6,471 bases of DNA. Source: Ectothiorhodospiraceae bacterium (GTDB taxonomy: Bacteria > Pseudomonadota > Gammaproteobacteria > Thiohalomonadales > Thiohalomonadaceae). Shown here piece after piece: positions 1 to 6,348 of the stretch. The stretch spans positions 1-6,471 of the forward strand of contig SLDE01000163.1 of NCBI GenBank assembly GCA_007125455.1, given 5' to 3'. The notes below the pieces were generated by a model. It was not told where the DNA came from. It saw nothing but the letters and a program-made list of their open reading frames with translations, and made no database searches. The position numbers and the translations under genes were made by a program. Position 1 is the first letter of the stretch; each line of letters starts with the position of its first letter.

Positions 1-1701
1 ATCGACGGTCGCTCAGTCTATAAACCCAGCACCGGGGGAGCGGAGTGGCAGGACCTTCCCATCGTGCTGGATGATATCGAACGCATCGAGGTGATCCGGG
101 GGCCCAACGCCGCCAGCTATGGTGCCAATGCCATGGTGGGGGTGATCAACATTATCACTCGACACCCCGCGGAACAGGTGGGTAGTCGAGTTGCAACCGT
201 CGTGGGTGAGCGCGGCTACCGGCAGACGCATGTGCGCCATGCAGGCAGCCATGGGGGCTTGCACTACCGTATTGGGGCCGAGCTGACCGATAGCGAGGGC
301 TATCGGGACCTGCGCGACAATGGCTTGGAGCCCAACGACGGCACTACAACACGAAAGTTGGATATGCGTCTGGACTATCGACCCGGGGTGAACGACTACC
401 TGACCCTCCACCTGGGTGGCAGTGGTGGTGATCGTGGTGCAGGAACAGAGAACGATCCGGTGGATGTACCTCGTAGCCGGGAGATGGCGAGCCATTATCA
501 GTATGCGCGCTGGAAACGGATAATCGACACCGAGAGTGAGTTACAGCTGAAGTTGTCGCACGATTATCACCGTGTGCGAGACAGTTTTAATACCGGAATG
601 CTTTCGGAGATACTGGGCTTGGAACCGGCGCTGGTGGAACCCGTGCTCGGAATCGAGGATCAGCCACTCGCACTGGACCTAGGCCTGCAAGCTGAGCGCA
701 GTAACCTCGAATTCAGCCACCGCTTCAGGCTACTGGAGACGGTTCAGACGGTATGGGGTATCGAGTTGCGGGAAGATAAGGTGACGGCGCAAAGCTACTT
801 TGGTGGTGGCGATAGCTACACGATGCGTAGTCGCAACCTCTTTTTCAATACGGAGTGGCGTCCAGCACCGGAGTGGATCGTCAATCTGGGCAACATGACG
901 GAACACAATAATCTGATTGGGACACGACATTCCCCGCGCTTGGCGGTGAATCGCCTGTTTGATGAAGGATACTATCTGCGCGCGGCCACGGCCCGATCCT
1001 GGCGCATCCCCGCCTATCTGGAAGAAAAGGCGCAATATGACTACAGTCTGGTAGATGGGACCACCCTACATACACTGTTTTCCAGCGAAGGTGATCTGCA
1101 GCCGGAGCAAATGGACAGTGTTGAGCTGGCTGTGGGGGCGGAACAGCGGGACATGGGGTATGAGCTGAGATTGTTTCGTAACCGTATTCGTGATGTGATC
1201 AGTGCCACGGTAATAGTGGGAGACCCGTGGAGCGCAGTATTTCAGAATGCCGGTGAAGCGGATATTGAGGGGGGAGAGTTTCAGCTTCGCATACGAGCCA
1301 ACGAACAAGCACAGCTCCATTTGAGCTATGCATATGCTCGTGCCACTGGCTGGTGGCCGCGCCGCATTGATCAAAATGATCCGACGCGGGATAGACACGC
1401 TGATGTCGAAGAAAACGTACCAAACTCGAGCATTGGCATGTTACTGACCATAGACACTGTGCGTCGCGGCGAAATAGGCATCGGCTACTACTATGTGGCT
1501 CCAATGACCTATCTCGGCCGCAGGGTCGGGACAGAGGGGATAAGCACCTTCGACGTCAGTTACCGGCAACCGTTTCGCCTTGGGTCCAGTGATGGACAGT
1601 GGCGTGTTTTGTTAAGGGATATGGGTGGCGAGTACTACACCCTAGAAGATAACGTATGGCGGGACAGACAGGCTTTTGTAAGTGTCGCAGTTAATTTTTA
1701 G
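1..1701 (+). CDS. TonB-dependent outer-membrane receptor, 5' end outside window
   Basis: The reading frame is open from the first base to a TAG at 1699-1701, giving 566 visible residues without an N-terminus. Missing are the signal peptide, any TonB box and the first part of the plug, perhaps 100-150 residues given usual family lengths. Visible residues 1-54 are the end of the plug domain, with the family hallmark IERIEVIRGP (26-35) followed by YGANAMVGVINIITR (40-54). The rest alternates short polar stretches and amphipathic strands as expected of a 22-strand beta-barrel, and the protein ends in Phe (AFVSVAVNF), the typical outer-membrane assembly signal. Such receptors import ligands using TonB-ExbB-ExbD energy; the substrate cannot be read from the sequence. 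The GTG at 64 lies inside the plug motif and is not the real start. The binding-protein gene follows after 7 bases, so the two are probably co-transcribed. Family assignment is secure; ligand and role are unknown. Confidence 0.95.
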   Translation: MDGRSVYKPSTGGAEWQDLPIVLDDIERIEVIRGPNAASYGANAMVGVINIITRHPAEQVGSRVATVVGERGYRQTHVRHAGSHGGLHYRIGAELTDSEGYRDLRDNGLEPNDGTTTRKLDMRLDYRPGVNDYLTLHLGGSGGDRGAGTENDPVDVPRSREMASHYQYARWKRIIDTESELQLKLSHDYHRVRDSFNTGMLSEILGLEPALVEPVLGIEDQPLALDLGLQAERSNLEFSHRFRLLETVQTVWGIELREDKVTAQSYFGGGDSYTMRSRNLFFNTEWRPAPEWIVNLGNMTEHNNLIGTRHSPRLAVNRLFDEGYYLRAATARSWRIPAYLEEKAQYDYSLVDGTTLHTLFSSEGDLQPEQMDSVELAVGAEQRDMGYELRLFRNRIRDVISATVIVGDPWSAVFQNAGEADIEGGEFQLRIRANEQAQLHLSYAYARATGWWPRRIDQNDPTRDRHADVEENVPNSSIGMLLTIDTVRRGEIGIGYYYVAPMTYLGRRVGTEGISTFDVSYRQPFRLGSSDGQWRVLLRDMGGEYYTLEDNVWRDRQAFVSVAVNF

Positions 1702-1708
1702 TTGAGAA

Positions 1709-2659
1709 ATGGTGCATGGAACGATGCTAAGGATATGGAGAGCCGTATCTCATCAATTAGTTAGTTGTGGTGGGCGAGGGCGTTGCTTGCCACTTGCGTT
1801 GCTGGCGGCGACACTTGCCACGCCGAGCGCAGCAGAAATATGTACGCTACACGACGCCAGTGACGCTAAGCAGATGGAGTTAATCGGCAAGCTGGACAAG
1901 TCGCCGAACGCTGTCCATCGTCACTATACCCTGGAACATAGTGCGGACCCAGATTTGAGATCCTGCCAATTGGTACTCACTCTTGGCAGCACAGCGGCCG
2001 AGCGCATGATAAAGCGCAAGGGTCCTGTCATGCATGCCATGTTGCGGCGTGAACAGTTCCTGGCCTTTTATCCTCAGCCACCGTTGCATCCACGTGGAGC
2101 GGTCTACTCTGACACGCCATTGCGTGATTACATGTCGCTCATTGATGCGACACTGCCCAATCGACGCAAGATCCTGGTGTTTGGTAGTGAGCGTACGCAG
2201 TCATTATATACGCGGCTAAGGGCTGAGGCTCAGCGTGTGGGGCGTGAGTTGGAGATGCTTAGTCATCAGGACGATGTGCTGTTTGATGAGCTTCTACGGC
2301 ATCATGCAGGGGAGGACGTCGTTTTGCTGATCCTGCCAGACCCACATGTGTTCAACAGCGACACTGCGCGACCTATAATTATCGCGGCCTATCAACGTGC
2401 CGTGCCGATGGTTACCTACGCACCTAGTTTGGTCCGCGCAGGCTCACTGATGGCGGTATACCGCACCTTGGATGATCAGGCCGCCGAGCTGGAGCGACAC
2501 ATTACAAGCTGGAAAGATAACGGAAGGTTGCCGTCCGCTGCATATGCGTCGGGTTACAGCATATCGATAAACTACCTACTAGCTCGTGCGATGCGCCTGA
2601 CAATCCCGACGAAGCAGGCGGTGCTTGACACTATGCGACGGGTGGATAGCGATGAATAG
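1709..2659 (+). CDS. Periplasmic substrate-binding protein, ABC_sub_bind (COG2984)-like
   Basis: A 316-residue protein with an export signal: basic segment (R8, R11, R23, R25), hydrophobic core at about 26-37 and a likely signal peptidase I site after SAA (40-42). The mature part resembles the two-lobed ABC_sub_bind family. It has CQLVLTLGSTAAE (86-98) in lobe one, a KILVFGSERTQSLYTRLRAEA stretch opening lobe two, then LLILPDPHVFNSD, a VPMVTYAPSLVRAGSLMAVYRT segment typical of the hinge and ligand cleft, and a C-terminal INYLLARAMRLTIP helix. These proteins usually bind small ligands for an ABC importer, but no permease or ATPase gene is adjacent; the gene sits between a TonB receptor and a hybrid kinase, which suggests a sensing role (inference). 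The mature protein has only two cysteines, C45 and C86, which may pair. The start is uncertain: ATG 1709 and ATG 1724 (M6) both precede the signal peptide and neither has a good Shine-Dalgarno. The stop overlaps the kinase start. Confidence 0.85.
   Translation: MVHGTMLRIWRAVSHQLVSCGGRGRCLPLALLAATLATPSAAEICTLHDASDAKQMELIGKLDKSPNAVHRHYTLEHSADPDLRSCQLVLTLGSTAAERMIKRKGPVMHAMLRREQFLAFYPQPPLHPRGAVYSDTPLRDYMSLIDATLPNRRKILVFGSERTQSLYTRLRAEAQRVGRELEMLSHQDDVLFDELLRHHAGEDVVLLILPDPHVFNSDTARPIIIAAYQRAVPMVTYAPSLVRAGSLMAVYRTLDDQAAELERHITSWKDNGRLPSAAYASGYSISINYLLARAMRLTIPTKQAVLDTMRRVDSDE
2641..2659 (+). promoter_or_regulatory. Overlapping stop/start with ribosome site for the kinase gene
   Basis: The kinase ATG (2652-2654) lies inside the last codons of the binding-protein gene, whose TAG is at 2657-2659, an 8-base overlap. 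A GGTGG at 2641-2645 sits 6 bases before the ATG and is a moderate ribosome site. The arrangement favours translational coupling. It also argues against a TTG start at 2625, which would add nine residues (MTLCDGWIA) before the natural MNSGGIRQK membrane-anchor N-terminus. Confidence 0.7.
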
Positions 2660-4958
2660 CGGCGGGATTCGACAAAAGCTTATTTTACTGGCGCTGTTGC
2701 CGGCCCTGCTGTTTATGCTGGTGATGCTGGCATGGTCTGGATGGCAAAGTCTGTCACATGCCAATGAGGCACTGGAGGAGCGTGGCGAGATCACGGCCCG
2801 TTATCTGTCCAGTATTGCCGAGTTTGCAGTGACCACGGGCAATCTGTGGCAGCTACGCGATGTGGCCGAGGGATTGTTGCAGGATGAGATATTACGGCTG
2901 CGAGTGTTTGACCAGGACAACCAGTTGGTACTGGATCTTGGGGATGACAGCCTAGAGTTATCCGACCGATTGGACTTTCCAACGGAGATCCACCGTTGCG
3001 ACGAGCTTGCCAAGGCCTGGTTGTTTTGTGCACCGGTGTTGTATACGCCGATCTCCTATGCCGATATCGAGCCGGGGCAGTCCTTAACGAGTCAGTTGGT
3101 CGGCAGGATTGAGCTGGCGGTGGCCCAGGAGAGGCTGCACGAGCAGAAACGACAGGTGGTGGCCAATAGTCTGTTCGGCCTGCTGCTAACGGTGATGGTG
3201 TTGCTGTTTCTGATCCGTCGATTCGAGTTTCAAATCACCCAGCCCTTGCTTGAGCTTACGCGTTCGGTTTCACTCATTAGTGATGGTGCCACCCATGTGG
3301 TGATCAAGGACGACGCCAGCGGCGAGCTACGCATCCTGCAACAGGGCTTCAATAAGATGGCCCGCACCCTGGACAAGCATCGTAGTGAGATGGAGCGGCG
3401 TATCCATGATGCTACGGAAAAGCTTAGTGCCGCGTTGGCGGCGCTGGAGCAGCGCAACTGTCAGCTGCAGGAGCAGACACAGAAGGCGCAGGCTGCCAGC
3501 CGGGCGAAGAGCGATTTTCTCGCCACCATGAGCCATGAGATTCGCACCCCACTAAGCGGCATCATTGGCATGCTTTCGCTGCTGGAGCGTGAGGCCTTAC
3601 CGAAGGCGCAACAAAGTTACCTGGACCATTTGGAGCAGGCGGCGACCTCACTGCGCATGTTGATAGAGGATGTGCTCGACTTTTCGCGCATTGAGGCGGG
3701 CAAGCTGGAGCTAAACCTTCATGAGTGCGAGCTGAGCAAAAACATCGAAAGCGTCGCCCTGATGTTGGCCCTCTCTGCACAGCAAAAGGGGCTGGAGTTG
3801 TTGGTCGATATCGACCCCAGGCTTCCCGAGAGGATCTTGGGGGATGAGGTGCGTTTTCGCCAGGTGCTGATCAACCTGCTTGGCAACGCGATTAAATTTA
3901 CCGAGCAGGGCCATGTGTTGCTGCATATCCAGTGTGAGGAGCTCAGTGAGGATCGTGTTCGTGTGCGCGTCGAGGTGAGCGATACCGGGATCGGCATCCC
4001 CTACGAAAAGCAGGCGAGCATCTTTGATGGCTTCACCCAGATCGATACCAGTATGACGCGACGACACGGGGGCAGTGGTCTGGGGACGACCATCTCCCGT
4101 GAACTGGTTGCGCTGATGGGTGGTGAGATAGGGCTGAACAGTGTGCCCGGTGAGGGTAGCTGTTTTTGGTTTGAGCTCGACGCGCCAGTGGTGGCTTACG
4201 CCGCCAAGCAGCGGCCCCTGGCAGGGCAGCGTATTTTGGCGGTAGAGCGATACCCCGCCGCCGCGCAGGTGCTGGAAGACAGTCTGCGCGCCTTGGGCGC
4301 CGAGGTGGAGAGCTGCCATGATGAAGCCTGCGTGGCGCTATTGCCACTGCAGCGTTACGACCTGGTGCTGCTATGCGAAGATGATGTGCACTTTAGCTGG
4401 CGAGAGCTTGCGCACCGGCTTCGCAACGCCCAGCACGAGCTACGCCTCTTTCATCTGACCCTCATCGATGGCGAGAGTGAGGCATCGACCTTTACAGGCC
4501 ACCAGACCAAGCCGGTGACCGCCGCGCGTCTGCTGCGCATGATCGAGGGGGAGCCGCGCCGTGAGCCGGGTGTGGTAGAGCAAAGCCCGGCGGGTTGCCG
4601 CATCCTGCTGGCGGAAGATGACAGGATCAATGCCACCGTGGCCAGCAGCTTTCTGCGTAAGCTTGGCCATCAGGTGACGTTGGTGGTGGATGGTGAGGCC
4701 GCGTTACAGGCCCTGGCCGAGCGGGATGTGGATCTGGCGATCGTGGATCTGCGCATGCCGCTGCTGGACGGGCTGGCCGTTTCCCGCCGTTGGCGCCAGT
4801 ACGAACGGAGCAGCGGTGGACACCTGCCGATCATCGCCCTCACCGCCAACGCCAGTGAAGAGGATCGTCAGGCCTGCATGGCGGCGGGGATGGACGACTT
4901 CTTAACCAAGCCGGTGAGTCTGGCGAAGCTGAGCGAGGTTATCGGTAAGTTTTTATGA
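2652..4958 (+). CDS. BarA-like hybrid sensor histidine kinase with degenerate and intact receiver domains
   Basis: A 768-residue inner-membrane kinase. Domains in order: TM1 about 10-31; periplasmic sensor 32-169, resembling the BarA N-terminal sensor region, with two cysteines (C116, C126); TM2 about 170-188; HAMP about 189-245; coiled coil about 246-285; HisKA with FLATMSHEIRTPL and phospho-acceptor H295; and an HATPase with N-box N412, G1 DTGIGIP (444-450), F-box FDGFTQID and G2 GGSGLGTTIS (473-482, usually GGTGLGLTIS). Then comes a receiver-like region 526-632 in which Cys575 occupies the phospho-acceptor position, although a T-K-P (619-621) survives. Last is a complete receiver 650-768 with acidic pair D656/D657, D699, T731 and K753. 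BarA itself ends in an Hpt domain; none is present, so an Hpt protein or other partner must lie elsewhere. The signal is unknown; the neighbouring binding protein is the obvious candidate partner. ATG 2652 is preferred because it overlaps the upstream stop and follows GGTGG. The stop overlaps rhlB. Confidence 0.93.
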   Translation: MNSGGIRQKLILLALLPALLFMLVMLAWSGWQSLSHANEALEERGEITARYLSSIAEFAVTTGNLWQLRDVAEGLLQDEILRLRVFDQDNQLVLDLGDDSLELSDRLDFPTEIHRCDELAKAWLFCAPVLYTPISYADIEPGQSLTSQLVGRIELAVAQERLHEQKRQVVANSLFGLLLTVMVLLFLIRRFEFQITQPLLELTRSVSLISDGATHVVIKDDASGELRILQQGFNKMARTLDKHRSEMERRIHDATEKLSAALAALEQRNCQLQEQTQKAQAASRAKSDFLATMSHEIRTPLSGIIGMLSLLEREALPKAQQSYLDHLEQAATSLRMLIEDVLDFSRIEAGKLELNLHECELSKNIESVALMLALSAQQKGLELLVDIDPRLPERILGDEVRFRQVLINLLGNAIKFTEQGHVLLHIQCEELSEDRVRVRVEVSDTGIGIPYEKQASIFDGFTQIDTSMTRRHGGSGLGTTISRELVALMGGEIGLNSVPGEGSCFWFELDAPVVAYAAKQRPLAGQRILAVERYPAAAQVLEDSLRALGAEVESCHDEACVALLPLQRYDLVLLCEDDVHFSWRELAHRLRNAQHELRLFHLTLIDGESEASTFTGHQTKPVTAARLLRMIEGEPRREPGVVEQSPAGCRILLAEDDRINATVASSFLRKLGHQVTLVVDGEAALQALAERDVDLAIVDLRMPLLDGLAVSRRWRQYERSSGGHLPIIALTANASEEDRQACMAAGMDDFLTKPVSLAKLSEVIGKFL
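4953..4958. other. Convergent stop-codon overlap between kinase gene and rhlB
   Basis: The six bases TTATGA contain both stops: TGA (4956-4958) ends the plus-strand kinase and the complement of TTA (4953-4955) is the TAA ending rhlB. There is no intergenic space for a bidirectional terminator, and I saw no obvious hairpin plus T-run at the junction. Transcription from each side must therefore end inside the opposing coding region or run antisense to it. Confidence 0.9.
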
Positions 4959-6212
4959 CCCACGACGCTTGCCACCGTCTCTGCGCCGGGGCGGGCGCTT
5001 CACCGCGGGCTTGCGCGCGATCTTGGTCGGCGGCTGCAGCGCCTCAAGCAGCTTGGCGTCGATCGCCTGCATCGGGATCTTCTGCTCGATGTAGTCCTCG
5101 ATCTCTCCCAGGGAGAAGGCGTATTCCTCGCAGGCAAAGCTAAAGGCCTTGCCGCTGGCCCCGGCGCGGGCGGTGCGACCGATGCGGTGCACGTAGTCCT
5201 GTGCATCCTGGGGCAGGTCGTAGTTGAACACATGGCTGACATCCGGGATATGCAGCCCCCGCGCCGCCACATCGGTGGCCACCATGATCGCAAACCGGCC
5301 CTGTTCAAATTCCGCCAATAGATGTTGGCGTTTCCTTTGCGGCACATCCCCCGACAGCACCCCGCAACGAAAGCCGTTGCCTTCCAGCCAGGCCTGCACC
5401 TTGTCACCAGCCCGCTTGGTATTGATAAAGACGATCGCGCGGGTGGGTTGTTCCTGTCTGAGCAGACCGATCAGCAGCGGTATCTTCTCATCCATCGCGG
5501 GATAGAAAACCGCCTGTTCCACCTTATCGGCGGTCAGTTGTTCGGCCTCCACGGTGATTGCTTGGGGGTTATTCATATGTTCGTAGGCCAGCTCATTGAC
5601 CCGGTGGGAAAGGGTGGCGGAGAACAGCATGCCCAGGCGTTGTGGCGGTGGCGGCATGCGCCCTAGTAGATAGCGGATGTCCTTGATAAAGCCCAGATCA
5701 AACATCCGATCCGCCTCATCCAGTACCATCACCTGCAGGGCGCGCATATCAAACACCCGTTGTTTGAAGTAGTCGATGATCCGCCCCGGCGTGCCGATCA
5801 GGATATCGACCCCATCGCTTAGTTGTTGGCGTTGTTGCTCATAGCCGGTGCCACCATAGGCCAGCCCCAGGCGCAGCCCGGTGTGGCTGGCCAATTGTTC
5901 GGCATCACGGTGGATCTGGATCGCCAGCTCACGGGTGGGGGCAAGGATCAGGGCACGGATTTGGTTCGACCGTCGCGTGTTGCTTGCCGGATGGCGCATC
6001 AGCCAGTTCAGGGTGGCGACCAGGAAGGCTGCCGTCTTGCCGGTGCCGGTCTGAGCCTGTCCGGCGACATCCCTGCCGACGAGGGCCAGCGGCAGGGTTT
6101 GTGCCTGAATGGGGGTGCAAAAGGAAAACCCTGCCTCATCAATGCCTTGTAACAGATCGGAGGGCAGGTCGAAGTCGCGAAAGCGGCTCGTGCTCAGGTG
6201 TTGTGTGCTCAT
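4953..6212 (-). CDS. rhlB: ATP-dependent DEAD-box RNA helicase RhlB
   Basis: A 419-residue DEAD-box helicase, about the length of E. coli RhlB (421). All core motifs are intact: Q-motif region with F11 and TPIQ (33-36), Walker A AQTGTGKT (53-60), PTREL (92-96), TPGR (141-144), DEAD (165-168), SAT (198-200), VFINTK (261-266), ATDVAARGLHIP (312-323) and HRIGRTAR (342-349). RhlB-specific stretches include GRDVAGQAQTGTGKT, VDILIGTPGR, LDEADRM-DLGFIKDIR and HVFNYDLP. The C-terminus (397-417) is a short Arg/Lys-rich tail, as in RhlB, where it contributes to RNA binding. RhlB unwinds structured RNA in the RNase E degradosome in the cytoplasm. The ATG at 6212 is chosen because MSTQHLSTSRFRDFDL lines up with E. 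coli MSKTHLTEQKFSDFAL. The frame stays open to 6404, but that extension would overlap trxA and has no family match. No Shine-Dalgarno is visible before 6212. Divergence from trxA supports the assignment. Confidence 0.96.
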   Translation of the reverse strand: MSTQHLSTSRFRDFDLPSDLLQGIDEAGFSFCTPIQAQTLPLALVGRDVAGQAQTGTGKTAAFLVATLNWLMRHPASNTRRSNQIRALILAPTRELAIQIHRDAEQLASHTGLRLGLAYGGTGYEQQRQQLSDGVDILIGTPGRIIDYFKQRVFDMRALQVMVLDEADRMFDLGFIKDIRYLLGRMPPPPQRLGMLFSATLSHRVNELAYEHMNNPQAITVEAEQLTADKVEQAVFYPAMDEKIPLLIGLLRQEQPTRAIVFINTKRAGDKVQAWLEGNGFRCGVLSGDVPQRKRQHLLAEFEQGRFAIMVATDVAARGLHIPDVSHVFNYDLPQDAQDYVHRIGRTARAGASGKAFSFACEEYAFSLGEIEDYIEQKIPMQAIDAKLLEALQPPTKIARKPAVKRPPRRRDGGKRRGS

Positions 6213-6221
6213 AGTCTGCGA

Positions 6222-6230
6222 AGAATAGCA
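6222..6230 (-). promoter_or_regulatory. Possible extended -10 element for rhlB
   Basis: On the minus strand the bases read TGCTATTCT, an extended -10 (TGn plus TATTCT, four of six matches to TATAAT). No convincing -35 lies 16-18 bases upstream. Transcription would begin only a few bases before the rhlB ATG, giving an almost leaderless mRNA. That would fit the missing Shine-Dalgarno, but it is unusual and the match could be chance. Confidence 0.3.
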
Positions 6231-6248
6231 AAAAGTCGGCTGTTGGGC

Positions 6249-6277
6249 TTGAAATAGTGCGTCGATTGGGCTCAAAT
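6249..6277 (+). promoter_or_regulatory. Candidate sigma-70 promoter for trxA
   Basis: TTGAAA at 6249-6254 and TCAAAT at 6272-6277 are separated by exactly 17 bases. They match the sigma-70 consensus at four of six positions each. The predicted start near 6284 leaves a leader of about 65 bases before the TTG start of trxA. This is the best plus-strand candidate in the gap, by eye only. Confidence 0.5.
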
Positions 6278-6336
6278 GTCCGGTACAAGGTATTGAGTCC
6301 ATGTCGCCGGTCGGCATGGTATCTGTCAGAAGAAGT

Positions 6337-6341
6337 GGAGG
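6337..6341 (+). promoter_or_regulatory. Shine-Dalgarno fixing the TTG start of trxA
   Basis: GGAGG lies 7 bases upstream of TTG 6349-6351, an ideal spacing. It decides the start in favour of TTG over the in-frame ATGs at 6301 and 6316. The GGAGG itself would lie inside the coding region if either ATG were used. Confidence 0.85.
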
Positions 6342-6348
6342 CACGACA

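Larger units (their letters stand above)
6213..6348. promoter_or_regulatory. Divergent rhlB-trxA intergenic region
   Basis: This 136-base gap is the only substantial non-coding DNA in the window and must carry the promoters of both rhlB (leftward) and trxA (rightward). It is locally more AT-rich near 6220-6235 and 6249-6278. An imperfect direct repeat is present: GGGCTTGAAA at 6245-6254 and GGGCTCAAA at 6268-6276. The repeat overlaps the proposed trxA -35 and -10 and may be chance. No small gene or RNA was recognised. Confidence 0.7.

Noticed and set aside
412..443. GGT-rich stretch looking like a short simple repeat
   Set aside because: It encodes a Gly-rich loop of the receptor barrel (around GGSGGDRGAG) and is too short and irregular to be a meaningful repeat.
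13..495. A 160-codon open frame on the minus strand opposite the TonB receptor
   Set aside because: It is antisense to the conserved plug motif, has low-complexity composition and matches no known family.
2625..2651. TTG start giving the kinase nine extra residues
   Set aside because: The ATG at 2652 has a stop/start overlap, a GGTGG site at good spacing, and a more natural N-terminus ahead of the first membrane segment.
3711..4319. A 202-codon open frame on the minus strand opposite the kinase gene
   Set aside because: It lies entirely opposite well-supported HisKA/HATPase coding sequence, has no recognisable motif and no ribosome site; it is best explained as a shadow of the kinase codon pattern.
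5000..5407. An arginine-rich 135-codon open frame on the minus strand in another frame within rhlB
   Set aside because: It is in the wrong frame inside a clear helicase gene, and its Arg/Ala/Pro composition is typical of out-of-frame GC-rich coding DNA.
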